Notes under the pieces: model-generated
Seen by the model: only the letters and a program-made list of their open reading frames with translations
Told to the model about the DNA's origin: nothing
Databases searched by the model: none
Part shown: in pieces, positions 1 to 7,488 of the stretch
How the letters are laid out: each line of letters begins with the position of its first letter
How positions within the stretch are numbered: position 1 is the stretch's first letter
Assembly (NCBI GenBank): GCA_025358295.1
Contig: JANYJY010000024.1
Span: 1 to 64,000 of the forward strand
Source of the DNA: Gammaproteobacteria bacterium
Lineage (GTDB): Bacteria; Pseudomonadota; Gammaproteobacteria; Steroidobacterales; Steroidobacteraceae
Direction: 5' to 3'
Length of the DNA stretch: 64,000 nucleotides
Position numbers and translations under genes: made by a program

Positions 1-1000
1 AGCCTTTGGTGCGCAACACGATGTCGAGGGCCTGATCCCAGGGAACATTCTGCAGACGCAGGGTCAAATTGCCGGCCACCGAATCGCTGACAACGATATT
101 CTGGCCGCTGGTATCGGCCAACAGCTGCAATACCGAGCGCACATCGATGTCTTGGAAATTAAGCGTCAGCCGCTCGCCGGTGTATTCCTTTTTCTCATCG
201 ACGTTCGCGTGCTTCAGCGATGGCTTGATTTCGATGGTGTACTGATTGTCGGATTGGTAGGCCAGCTGCTCGAAGTCGCCCTGGGCGCTGATCACCAAAC
301 GCGAGCTGCCATCGACCCGCAGCGCGTCGACGGTTTGTACCGGCGTGGCGAAGTCCATGACGTCATAGCGCCGCAGGAGATTCTTGGGCATGACTGTGCC
401 CGCGAAGTCGACGACGACCTGACTGCCTTCCTGGCGCACATTCACCGGCGTGCGCGGGTCGGTCATTTGCACGATCACCCGGCCGGTGCCGTCGGATCCG
501 CGCCGAAAGTCGATGGTCTTGATCGCGCGTTCCGTGGCGGCGGCGCCTTGCGCTGACGCGGAGCGCGCCTGGGCAGACTGCTTGGCCGCATCGCCCGGCA
601 GATTGCCGAGGGTGACGATGATGGTGTTGCCGTCAACCTTGGTGGTGTAAGGCATCAGGGAGTCCACATTGACCACCAAACGCGTGCGGCCATTGGCTTC
701 CGCGGCGAGCACCGTGTCCACGCCGCCGGAGCGCACGTCGATGCGGCGCGATGCCAGGGCGAGAGTGGTGTTCGGCAAGTCGAACGCAATGCGCGCCGGC
801 TTATCGATGGTGAACGGCAGCGGCTCGGGAGCCGGTCCGCTCATGTGCAGCTTGAGCTGCACCTGTTGACCCGCCAAGGTCTGAACGTCGATCGACTGGA
901 GCTGGATCGGATCCGCGGCTCGCGCCGTGAAACTGAATGCGCCCAATACGAGGAGCGCCATCGCGCCAATCATCGCCGTTCGTTCTTTAAATCTAATCAT
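1..1000 (-). CDS. pilQ: PilQ, type IV pilus secretin (N-terminal part, cut by window edge)
   Basis: Outer-membrane secretin through which the type IV pilus fibre leaves the cell. Translating from the ATG at 998-1000 gives MIRFKERTAMIGAMALLVLG, a signal peptide ending near ARA. Two AMIN-type beta domains follow (about residues 30-130 and 160-260). Then comes the start of a secretin N (STN) domain with the motif ERLTLNFQDIDVRSVLQLLA. The reading frame is open to base 1, so the N1 and secretin pore domains lie outside the window. It is the last gene of pilMNOPQ, 20 nt after pilP. AMIN domains bind peptidoglycan in this family. Confidence rests on domain order plus operon context. Confidence 0.93.
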   Translation of the reverse strand, partial: MIRFKERTAMIGAMALLVLGAFSFTARAADPIQLQSIDVQTLAGQQVQLKLHMSGPAPEPLPFTIDKPARIAFDLPNTTLALASRRIDVRSGGVDTVLAAEANGRTRLVVNVDSLMPYTTKVDGNTIIVTLGNLPGDAAKQSAQARSASAQGAAATERAIKTIDFRRGSDGTGRVIVQMTDPRTPVNVRQEGSQVVVDFAGTVMPKNLLRRYDVMDFATPVQTVDALRVDGSSRLVISAQGDFEQLAYQSDNQYTIEIKPSLKHANVDEKKEYTGERLTLNFQDIDVRSVLQLLADTSGQNIVVSDSVAGNLTLRLQNVPWDQALDIVLRTKG

Positions 1001-1020
1001 GCTCTCTTCTCCCTGTGGCC

Positions 1021-1536
1021 TCAATCGGACAATGCCAATGAGGCCGGTCGCTCAATATAGCCGCCGAGACCATCCGGTATGATTTCGACGAGACTAATTT
1101 TTCCGCCGGTAATTTCCGTCACTTTGCCGTCGTTTTGCCCGAGATAATTGCCGGGCTGAACCTTGTGCACCAGACCGTCTTTCGACTGGACCAGTCCATA
1201 AAAATTGCTGCCCACCTTGAAGGTGCCGACCATCCGCAAGGTGTCGAGCGAGAACCCCTCCAGGAATTCGCGGTTGCGCCGCGAGCTCGGCCGCAGCGGA
1301 TTCTGGCCATTGGCCGATCCCGCACCCTGCGGCTGGAACGGCGAACGCAGCTTGGCGGCACCGTACACAAAGGTTTCGTAAGGTTTCACTTCCGGCAGCG
1401 GCTGGATGCGTCCGCCCGGCTTTTTCTTGGTATCGGCAATCCACTTCTGAAGATCGGATTGGCCGCCCGAGCACCCGGCCGCGACCAGGCCGGCTAGGAC
1501 GACGGTTATCAAGCCCGCATTGCGCGTTGTGCTCAC
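1021..1536 (-). CDS. pilP: PilP, type IV pilus inner-membrane lipoprotein
   Basis: 171-aa lipoprotein linking the PilN/PilO inner-membrane complex to the PilQ secretin. A signal peptide ends in a lipobox-like VAAGC with the acylated cysteine at residue 22. A low-complexity stretch follows, then the PilP beta-domain (about residues 90-165) with GLVQSKDGLVHKVQPGNYLG. It starts with GTG, and that start overlaps the pilO stop as GTGA (1533-1536), which implies translational coupling. Length is normal for the family. The order pilO-pilP-pilQ supports the call. Confidence 0.93.
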   Translation of the reverse strand: MSTTRNAGLITVVLAGLVAAGCSGGQSDLQKWIADTKKKPGGRIQPLPEVKPYETFVYGAAKLRSPFQPQGAGSANGQNPLRPSSRRNREFLEGFSLDTLRMVGTFKVGSNFYGLVQSKDGLVHKVQPGNYLGQNDGKVTEITGGKISLVEIIPDGLGGYIERPASLALSD

Positions 1537-2174
1537 GTCGCGCCTCCAGTCTTTTTCTTCGCCGGTTGCGCGCCGCCTTCGTCCTCGATGTAACGGTAGG
1601 TTTTAGCGGTCACGTCCATGGTCAAATTGTCGTAGCCGCCTTTGGTGGCATCGACGGGCGTAATCTGGATGTCGTGCAATGTAACGATGCGCGGCAGAGC
1701 GGCGATGCCGCTGACGAAATTGCCGAAATCGTGGTACGAGCCCACTAATTTGATGTGAATGGGCAGTTCAGCGTAGAAGCCGTTGCCTTTCTCACTGCCG
1801 GGCTGAAAGAGTTTCTCCTGCAGTCCCGCGGCCAGGCCGGTTTGCGAGATGTCCACGAGCAGGTTCGGCACCTCGGTCTTGCCCGGCAATTGCCGCAGCA
1901 TGGCGCCGAAGCTGCGCTCCATTTCCAGAAGTTGAGCCTTGTAGGCATCCAGATTGGCCGCGCGCTGCTGCTTGTTCTCGAATTGCGATCGCAGATCCAA
2001 TTCTTCCGCCTCTGCCTTCTGCAGCAACGGCCGATCGTCGTTCCAGACGAACATGTACCAGGCGAACGCCGCGAAGACCGCGAAAATCAATGCAATAAAA
2101 AAGCCGCGCACGGGTAACGGCCAGCGGCCGACATCGCGCGGATCTAATGTACGGAGCTGATCGACAAAGTTCAT
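1533..2174 (-). CDS. pilO: PilO, type IV pilus inner-membrane protein
   Basis: 213-aa bitopic inner-membrane protein that dimerises with PilN in the pilus alignment complex. It has a short cytoplasmic N-terminus, one transmembrane helix (about residues 26-46, with FFIALIFAVFAAFAWYMFVW) and a coiled coil (about 50-100, rich in E, Q, R). A ferredoxin-like periplasmic domain follows, including LPIHIKLVGSYHDFGNFVSG. Its ATG overlaps the pilN stop as ATGA (2171-2174), and its stop overlaps the pilP GTG. A lysine-rich tail (PAKKKTGG) ends the protein. Confidence 0.94.
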   Translation of the reverse strand: MNFVDQLRTLDPRDVGRWPLPVRGFFIALIFAVFAAFAWYMFVWNDDRPLLQKAEAEELDLRSQFENKQQRAANLDAYKAQLLEMERSFGAMLRQLPGKTEVPNLLVDISQTGLAAGLQEKLFQPGSEKGNGFYAELPIHIKLVGSYHDFGNFVSGIAALPRIVTLHDIQITPVDATKGGYDNLTMDVTAKTYRYIEDEGGAQPAKKKTGGAT

Positions 2175-2761
2175 TTGGCCGCAACCTTCTTGACCGTTGT
2201 TTCGCCGCCGTTTTCGAGGTCTACACCGACCACATCGCTGCTGAGAGTGAAATTCGAGCCGCCGGTCGGCGAATCCCTGGAGGACTCGACCACCTGCAGC
2301 ACCGGATTGTCCATCCAGACCGACGAGTCGATGTTGCGCATGAACGTCGACACACGCGTGCTCGATTGCGCGACTCCGTGAATCTCGAGCTTGTTGCCGT
2401 TCTGCTTGATCGAAGTCAGGTAAATGCCGTCGGGAACCGTCTTCACGAGCTCATCGAAGAGATGCACGATTTCAGGGCGCTTGCGCTGCAGCTTCTCGAT
2501 GATCTCCATGCGTGCAACCAACCGTTGCTTGCGGTTCTCGAGATCCTGAATGTCGGCAATCTGCGCATTGACCTTGACGATCTCCTTCTTGAGAAGATTG
2601 TTCTTCTCATTCTGGGAATCGATCCAGCTCGAGTACAGCAGCTTGCCGCCCAGAGTGAATATCACCGCGGCAAATATCGCGCCGCCCGCTGCGACCATGA
2701 ACTCGCGACGACGGACTTTGCGTTCTTGTTCGCGCCAGGGAAGTAGGTTTATACGCGGCAT
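2171..2761 (-). CDS. pilN: PilN, type IV pilus inner-membrane protein
   Basis: 196-aa partner of PilO and PilM. The N-terminus carries the INLLPWRE motif (residues 4-11), which in characterised systems inserts into the groove of the actin-like PilM. One transmembrane helix (about 22-45) follows, then a coiled coil (about 50-85) and a small periplasmic domain with SIKQNGNKLEIHGVAQSSTR. It lies 9 nt after pilM. Length and motif order are typical. Confidence 0.95.
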   Translation of the reverse strand: MPRINLLPWREQERKVRRREFMVAAGGAIFAAVIFTLGGKLLYSSWIDSQNEKNNLLKKEIVKVNAQIADIQDLENRKQRLVARMEIIEKLQRKRPEIVHLFDELVKTVPDGIYLTSIKQNGNKLEIHGVAQSSTRVSTFMRNIDSSVWMDNPVLQVVESSRDSPTGGSNFTLSSDVVGVDLENGGETTVKKVAAK

Positions 2762-2770
2762 GGCTGCTCT

Positions 2771-3835
2771 TTAGTCGAAGCTTCGCAGCGCAAGGCCGCA
2801 GGCTGTGAGTAACGCTGTGGCATCCCGGCCCACCGCTTGCGCTTTGGCCTTGGATGACACCTTCATGTTGCCGAGCGGATCACCTTTGTCCGCGGGCACG
2901 CCGACGCGGCTCGAAATCACTTCGGCCACGCCCGGAATGTTGGCGCAGCCACCGCAAATCAGAATTTGATCCGGTTGCGAGCGGCCGCTGCCAGACGCCA
3001 GATAGAATTGCAGCGAACGGCTGACTTGTTGCGTCATGTCGTCGATGAACGGATCCAGCACTTCCGGCTGATAGTTGCTCGGCAGGCCGCCTTCCTTCTT
3101 GGCGCGGCCGGCTTCTTCCATGGAAAGCCCGTAGGTGCGCATGATTTCTTCGGTGAGCTGCTGGCCGCCGAACGCGAAGTCGCGTGTATAGATGACTCTC
3201 ATGTCGCGCAGCACGCTGAAGGTCGTGCTGCTGGCGCCGAAGTCCACCACCGCAACGGTGCGGTCGAGTCCGCCATCCGGCATTTGATGACGCATCAGTG
3301 CGCAGGCATTTTCCAAAGCGAACGCTTCGACGTCGACGAGGTGCGCGGTCAGTCCCGAGGCTTGCACCGCCGCTTGGCGCTGCTCGACGTTCTCGGTGCG
3401 GGTTGCAACCAGCAGCACATCCAGCATATCCGGGTCTTTTTCCGACGGGCCGACGACCTGATAGTCGTAGCTCACTTCTTCCATCGGAAAGGGAATGTAT
3501 TGATCGGCCTGCATTTCGACCTGACCCTCGAGCTCGTTCTCGCCGAGAGTCTTCGGCATTTGAATCACTTTCGTGATCGCGGCGTCGCCGCTGATCGCGA
3601 TCGCGGCGAGTCGGCTCTTGGCGCCGGAGCGTTTCACGGCTCGACGGATCGCCTCGCCGACCGCTTCCGCGTCGACGATCGCCTTCTCGTTGATGGCGTT
3701 GTGCGGCGTCGGTTCCGCAGCATACGACTCAACGCGATACTGGCCACCCGACATCGAGAGCTCAATGAGCTTCACCGACGAGGTGGTTATGTCAAGTCCT
3801 AACAGCGGACGATATCTTTTGCCGAACGACCACAC
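2771..3835 (-). CDS. pilM: PilM, actin-like ATPase of the type IV pilus
   Basis: 354-aa cytoplasmic protein of the FtsA/MreB actin fold that binds ATP and docks on the PilN N-terminus. Visible motifs are the N-terminal phosphate-1 segment LLGLDITTSSVKLIEL, the central VVDFGASSTTFSVL (phosphate 2) and ILICGGCANIPGV (adenosine motif). The start is GTG with an AAGGA Shine-Dalgarno eight bases upstream. It is the first gene of pilMNOPQ. A leader of over 320 nt precedes it and contains a cyclic-di-GMP-I riboswitch on the same strand, so the whole operon is probably c-di-GMP responsive. Confidence 0.96.
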   Translation of the reverse strand: MWSFGKRYRPLLGLDITTSSVKLIELSMSGGQYRVESYAAEPTPHNAINEKAIVDAEAVGEAIRRAVKRSGAKSRLAAIAISGDAAITKVIQMPKTLGENELEGQVEMQADQYIPFPMEEVSYDYQVVGPSEKDPDMLDVLLVATRTENVEQRQAAVQASGLTAHLVDVEAFALENACALMRHQMPDGGLDRTVAVVDFGASSTTFSVLRDMRVIYTRDFAFGGQQLTEEIMRTYGLSMEEAGRAKKEGGLPSNYQPEVLDPFIDDMTQQVSRSLQFYLASGSGRSQPDQILICGGCANIPGVAEVISSRVGVPADKGDPLGNMKVSSKAKAQAVGRDATALLTACGLALRSFD

Positions 3836-4030
3836 AGCTTTTTTCCTTTTTCACTCAGTATCTTGGGGGTCGAAACTGGTGCATGAGATTAACTATGCCA
3901 AGCAAACTTAGCAAGAAACTGTTAAATAGAACGTGAAGCTACTCACGGTAATGGCCCCCGGACAGCAATCGCTGTCTAAAGTGGGATCTACGACAAATTC
4001 GTAACGATCGAGAAGTCGTCGAGTCATCCG

Positions 4031-4059
4031 TTCAGACCTCTTTCGCCTTTAAGTATTAG
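4031..4059 (+). promoter_or_regulatory. Possible sigma70 promoter for mrcA
   Basis: TTCAGA (4031-4036), a 17-nt spacer and TATTAG (4054-4059); each hexamer matches the consensus at four of six positions. The predicted start near 4066 gives an mrcA leader of about 108 nt. That leader would be fully complementary to the pilM riboswitch RNA. Inference from sequence only. Confidence 0.3.
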
Positions 4060-4081
4060 GCGATTGGTTCAGCCTGGTCTG
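4033..4081 (-). promoter_or_regulatory. Candidate expression platform of the pilM riboswitch
   Basis: CAGACC at the 3' edge of the aptamer (4081-4076) is the reverse complement of GGTCTG further downstream (4038-4033). A stable hairpin, TCGCCT/AGGCGA, lies between them. GACC within the first segment is also the predicted 3' strand of aptamer stem P1, pairing with GGTT at 4164-4161. The two pairings are mutually exclusive, the layout expected of a switching platform. No U-tract follows, so the output is not an obvious intrinsic terminator. Confidence 0.45.
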
Positions 4082-4164
4082 GCAACCCCGCTGTCCCCGG
4101 GGCCTGGGCCCTAGGGATCGGTGGCTTTGCGTCCTCATCTTTCGATGAGTATGCCCCTGTAACC
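4076..4164 (-). promoter_or_regulatory. Cyclic-di-GMP-I (GEMM) riboswitch in the pilM leader
   Basis: Read on the minus strand it contains, in order, GGTT, GGGGCATA, a perfect CTCATC-GAAA-GATGAG hairpin with a GNRA loop, and the GEMM signature GACGCAAAGCCACCG. A second helix with the tetraloop-receptor strand AGCGGGGTTGCC follows, then GACC closing P1. This matches the Vibrio Vc2 aptamer element by element. The base aligned with Vc2 G20 is G, which favours c-di-GMP over the cGAMP-selective GEMM-Ib class, although an extra G nearby makes the alignment slightly uncertain. The aptamer ends about 240 nt before the pilM start. Confidence 0.88.
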
Positions 4165-4173
4165 GGCGGTAAT

Positions 4174-6681
4174 ATGCTTGCGCAATATCGCCTGAGTAAT
4201 AAGTTAGAACGGTTTGCTGTGTTCAAACGTTACCTAGTTCTCATCTCGCGCATTTGTGTGGTGCTGGTTGGCGCAATAGCGCTAATTGCGTTCGCCAACG
4301 TCTGTGCTTATGTCTATTTGAAGCCCGCACTGCCCGATGTCGACAGCCTCCGGGACGTAAAACTGCAGGTTCCGCTACGGGTATATACCCGCGACGGCAA
4401 ATTGATCGCCGCCATCGGCGAGCAGCGCCGGATCCCGGTGCGCTACGAGCAGCTCCCCAAGAGACTGATCCAGGCCTTTTTGGCCACCGAGGACGACCGT
4501 TTCTTCAGGCACCATGGTGTTGATTGGCAAGGGATTTTGCGCGCTGCTGTGGCCAATGCGCGCGCCGGCGGCATCCGCCAGGGGGCGAGCACCATCACCA
4601 TGCAGGTGGCTCGCGACATGTTCCTGACGCCGCGGCGCGACATGAAACGCAAAATGAGCGAGATCTACATTTCCTTGCTTATGGAATCCTCGTTCACCAA
4701 GGAGGAAATTTTCTCTCTGTACGTCAACAAGATCTTCCTAGGCCAGCGTTCCTACGGGGTGGGGGCGGCTGCGGAGGTGTATTTCGGCAAGACTCTGGAC
4801 CAGCTGACCGTGGCTGAAATGGCAACATTGGCAGGGATTCCGACGGCTCCCTCGGTGGTCAATCCCGTGGCCAACGCCGACGCGGCCACCGTTCGACGCA
4901 CGCATGTCTTGGGCAGGATGCTCGAGCTAAATTACATCACTCAGGCCGAATACAACGAAGCCAAGAACAGTCCCATGGAATCGCGGCTGCACGGCTCGTC
5001 GATCGAAGCCGATGCTCCCTATGTGGCCGAAATGGTGCGCAATGAAATGCAGGCCAAGTACGGCGACGATGTGTACACAGCGGGTTACAAGGTGTTCACC
5101 ACCATCGATTCGCGCCTCCAGGCTGCTGCCACCGCGGCGCTGCGCACGGGACTGCTGGAATACGACCGTCGCCACGGCTATCGCGGCGCGACCGCCACCG
5201 TGGATTTGTCCAAACTACCGACGCCCGAGGAGCTTGACGGTCAACTCGATGAATTCCCGGTTGTCGGGGGTCTGAGGGCCGCCATAGTGGAGAAGGTCGA
5301 GGCAAAAAGCGCGACGATCTACGTCAGGGATCTCGGCGAGGTGACGCTGCCCTGGGAGAAGCTCTCCTGGGCAAGACGCCAGTTGCCGGACGAGAAGACC
5401 GATAAATGGCCGATCCAGGCGTCCGACATTCTGACGCGCGGTGATGTGATTTATACGGTGGGACGAACCCCCGAATCTGTGCTGTTTGTGCAAGTACCGG
5501 AGGCACAGAGCGCTCTCGTTTCAGTGGACCCGCGGGACGGGGCGGTCGTCGCCCTGGTGGGCGGCTTCGACTACTTTCAGAGCAAGTACAATCGAGTAAC
5601 CCAGGCCAGACGCCAGCCCGGCTCAGGTTTCAAGCCCTTCGTTTATGCGGCGGCTTTCGACAAGGGCTACACGCCGGCCAGCATCGTTCTGGATGCGCCC
5701 ATCGTCATCGACGAAACGGGAACGGAACAGGCGTGGCGGCCCAAGGAGTTCGAGAATAAATTCGAGGGCCCGGTGCGTCTGCGCGAGGCCCTGACGTTCT
5801 CCCGAAATTTGGTCTCGGTGCGGCTAATGCGGGCGCTCGGCGGGGACTACACCCGCAATTATGTGACGCGCTTCGGCTTCGATAAGTCGCAATTGCCCAA
5901 CGATCTGACTCTGGCGCTGGGTACTGCCGAACTAAGTCCGCTGCAGGTGGCCATCGGCTATTCCGCCTTCGCCAACGGCGGCTACAAAGTCACTTCGTAC
6001 ACCATCGACCGGATCGAAGACGCGGCCGGCATGGTGTTGCAACAGGCGTCGCCCGCCGTGGCTTGCTTCGAATGCGACCGGCCGAGCGATGGGTCGGCCA
6101 CCAAGGGACCGGCATCCGCGGCGGCCGGACGGGCGTCGCAATTGGACGAGGCGCCTCACGACGGCAAGACCGTCATTTCAGCCAAGAATCTAGCACCCCA
6201 GATCATTCGCCCGCAGATCGCCTATCTCTTGGCAGACATGATGAAGGACGTCATCCGGCGCGGCACGGGAGTTCGCGCACGCTCGCTCAATCGCGACGAC
6301 ATTGCCGGCAAGACCGGAACCACCAATGACGCGCACGATGCCTGGTTCAATGGTTTTAACGCCGATTTGGTGACTACGGTCTGGATCGGCTTCGACCAGG
6401 ATCGTTCGCTCGGCGAGGGCGAGCAGGGTGGCCGTACGGCGATACCCGCGTGGACTTACTACATGCATGAGGCGCTGGCCGGCGTTCCCCGGCATGGAGT
6501 GCCCGTTCCGGATGGCATCGTCACGGTGCGCATATCACCCGAGACGGGCCTGCTGGCAAGCGCCGACAACCCGAATGGGATCATGGAGAAGTTTATCGAA
6601 GGCAATCTGCCCAAAGCCGAACAATACGAAGGTCCGAATGGCTCGAACCCGATGAATGACGGCGATAAACCGCTATTCTAG
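4174..6681 (+). CDS. mrcA: Penicillin-binding protein 1A (bifunctional peptidoglycan synthase)
   Basis: 835-aa class A PBP that polymerises glycan strands and cross-links peptides in the periplasm. One N-terminal transmembrane helix spans about residues 21-46. The glycosyltransferase domain has catalytic Glu in ATEDDRFF (E106) and the RQGASTITMQ motif. An OB-like insertion follows. The transpeptidase has SGFK (S484-K487), SRN, and KTGT (K713-T716). An alternative GTG start at residue 16 (base 4219) would leave more room for the pilM promoter. Divergence from pilMNOPQ is common in gammaproteobacteria. It is followed at 3 nt by a nucleotidyltransferase-like gene. Confidence 0.96.
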   Translation: MLAQYRLSNKLERFAVFKRYLVLISRICVVLVGAIALIAFANVCAYVYLKPALPDVDSLRDVKLQVPLRVYTRDGKLIAAIGEQRRIPVRYEQLPKRLIQAFLATEDDRFFRHHGVDWQGILRAAVANARAGGIRQGASTITMQVARDMFLTPRRDMKRKMSEIYISLLMESSFTKEEIFSLYVNKIFLGQRSYGVGAAAEVYFGKTLDQLTVAEMATLAGIPTAPSVVNPVANADAATVRRTHVLGRMLELNYITQAEYNEAKNSPMESRLHGSSIEADAPYVAEMVRNEMQAKYGDDVYTAGYKVFTTIDSRLQAAATAALRTGLLEYDRRHGYRGATATVDLSKLPTPEELDGQLDEFPVVGGLRAAIVEKVEAKSATIYVRDLGEVTLPWEKLSWARRQLPDEKTDKWPIQASDILTRGDVIYTVGRTPESVLFVQVPEAQSALVSVDPRDGAVVALVGGFDYFQSKYNRVTQARRQPGSGFKPFVYAAAFDKGYTPASIVLDAPIVIDETGTEQAWRPKEFENKFEGPVRLREALTFSRNLVSVRLMRALGGDYTRNYVTRFGFDKSQLPNDLTLALGTAELSPLQVAIGYSAFANGGYKVTSYTIDRIEDAAGMVLQQASPAVACFECDRPSDGSATKGPASAAAGRASQLDEAPHDGKTVISAKNLAPQIIRPQIAYLLADMMKDVIRRGTGVRARSLNRDDIAGKTGTTNDAHDAWFNGFNADLVTTVWIGFDQDRSLGEGEQGGRTAIPAWTYYMHEALAGVPRHGVPVPDGIVTVRISPETGLLASADNPNGIMEKFIEGNLPKAEQYEGPNGSNPMNDGDKPLF

Positions 6682-6684
6682 CGA

Positions 6685-7296
6685 ATGGCCAAGAAGTTTT
6701 CGCAGCGTGCCGAGGATTTGCGCCGCGCTCTTGCACAAGAGGCCGCGCGCATCATGGCCGAACACGGCATCGAGGACTTCCTGCAGGCCAAACGCAAGGC
6801 CGCCGACCGCTTAGGGGTGAATGATGTTGCGGTATTGCCGAAGAACATCGAAATAGAGGCCGCTCTGCGCGAACATCAGCGCTTATTCGGGCGTGATTCG
6901 CACGACCACAGCCTCAAGGAACAACGCAGCATCGCCTTGGACACGATGCGCATGCTCGGCGAGTTTCAGCCGCGGCTGGTGGGCTCTGTGCTGACCGGCA
7001 CCGCCACCGAATACAGCGACATCAATTTGCACTTGTTTGCGGATGGCTCAGAGGCCGTCGCCATTCGCCTGATCGACCTCGGCGTGCCGCACGAATTCTA
7101 CGAGCGGCGCGTCAAAATGGATGCGGAACGCAGCCACCACTACCCCGCCCTGCGCTTCGAAGCCAACGGCCGAACCGTGGATGCCACTGTCTTTCCCATC
7201 GACGGAATCCGCCAATCACCTTACTCGCCGGTCGACGGACGTCCCATGAAACGGGCGGACAGTCGCGAAGTCTCGGAGCTGATCGGGGTCAATTAA
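6685..7296 (+). CDS. Degenerate nucleotidyltransferase-like protein, function unknown
   Basis: 203-aa soluble protein. A helical N-terminal half (about residues 1-85) precedes a segment resembling a Pol-beta-type nucleotidyltransferase, with VGSVLTGTATEYSDINLHLF at about 92-113. Active enzymes have GSxxxG...SDxDL. Here the second catalytic aspartate is asparagine (SDIN), so catalysis is doubtful. A later VDATVFPID could supply another acidic residue. I recall relatives in Xanthomonadales labelled hypothetical or, wrongly, UDP-N-acetylmuramate-alanine ligase. It begins 3 nt after mrcA and is probably co-transcribed. No function can be assigned. Confidence 0.72.
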   Translation: MAKKFSQRAEDLRRALAQEAARIMAEHGIEDFLQAKRKAADRLGVNDVAVLPKNIEIEAALREHQRLFGRDSHDHSLKEQRSIALDTMRMLGEFQPRLVGSVLTGTATEYSDINLHLFADGSEAVAIRLIDLGVPHEFYERRVKMDAERSHHYPALRFEANGRTVDATVFPIDGIRQSPYSPVDGRPMKRADSREVSELIGVN

Positions 7297-7488
7297 GGCT
7301 TCGGCCCGCCTGTTCGTGTACCGCTGGCCGGCGTTTCCCTTTAGCCCCAGTTAATTTTCTTGATCGCCCGTTAACAGAAGTATTAAGCTCCGTGCGAGAC
7401 CGGGTTCTATGCGCAACGGCTAGCCAGAAGAACAAAAAAATACTGGGTCTAATATGTGGGGAAAAGGCAACATTTGAAGAGGTGCGCT

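Larger units (their letters stand above)
3836..4173. other. Long non-coding region between pilM and mrcA
   Basis: 338 bases without a gene, lying between divergent starts. From right to left on the minus strand it holds a GEMM aptamer (4164-4076), a hairpin TCGCCT/AGGCGA (4063-4043) and a GGTCTG segment (4038-4033) able to pair with the aptamer's 3' end. Further on are hairpins GACAGC/GCTGTC (3976-3961) and CGTGA/TCACG followed by TTCTATTT (3947-3924). The pilM Shine-Dalgarno is near 3843-3848. On the plus strand it holds a plausible mrcA promoter. The last minus-strand hairpin is a weak intrinsic terminator candidate. Confidence 0.8.

Noticed and set aside
7297-7488. Riboswitch or Fur box upstream of the first TonB-dependent receptor
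   Set aside because: No cobalamin, TPP or GEMM signature and no Fur-like palindrome is visible; only a weak promoter with a 15-nt spacer.
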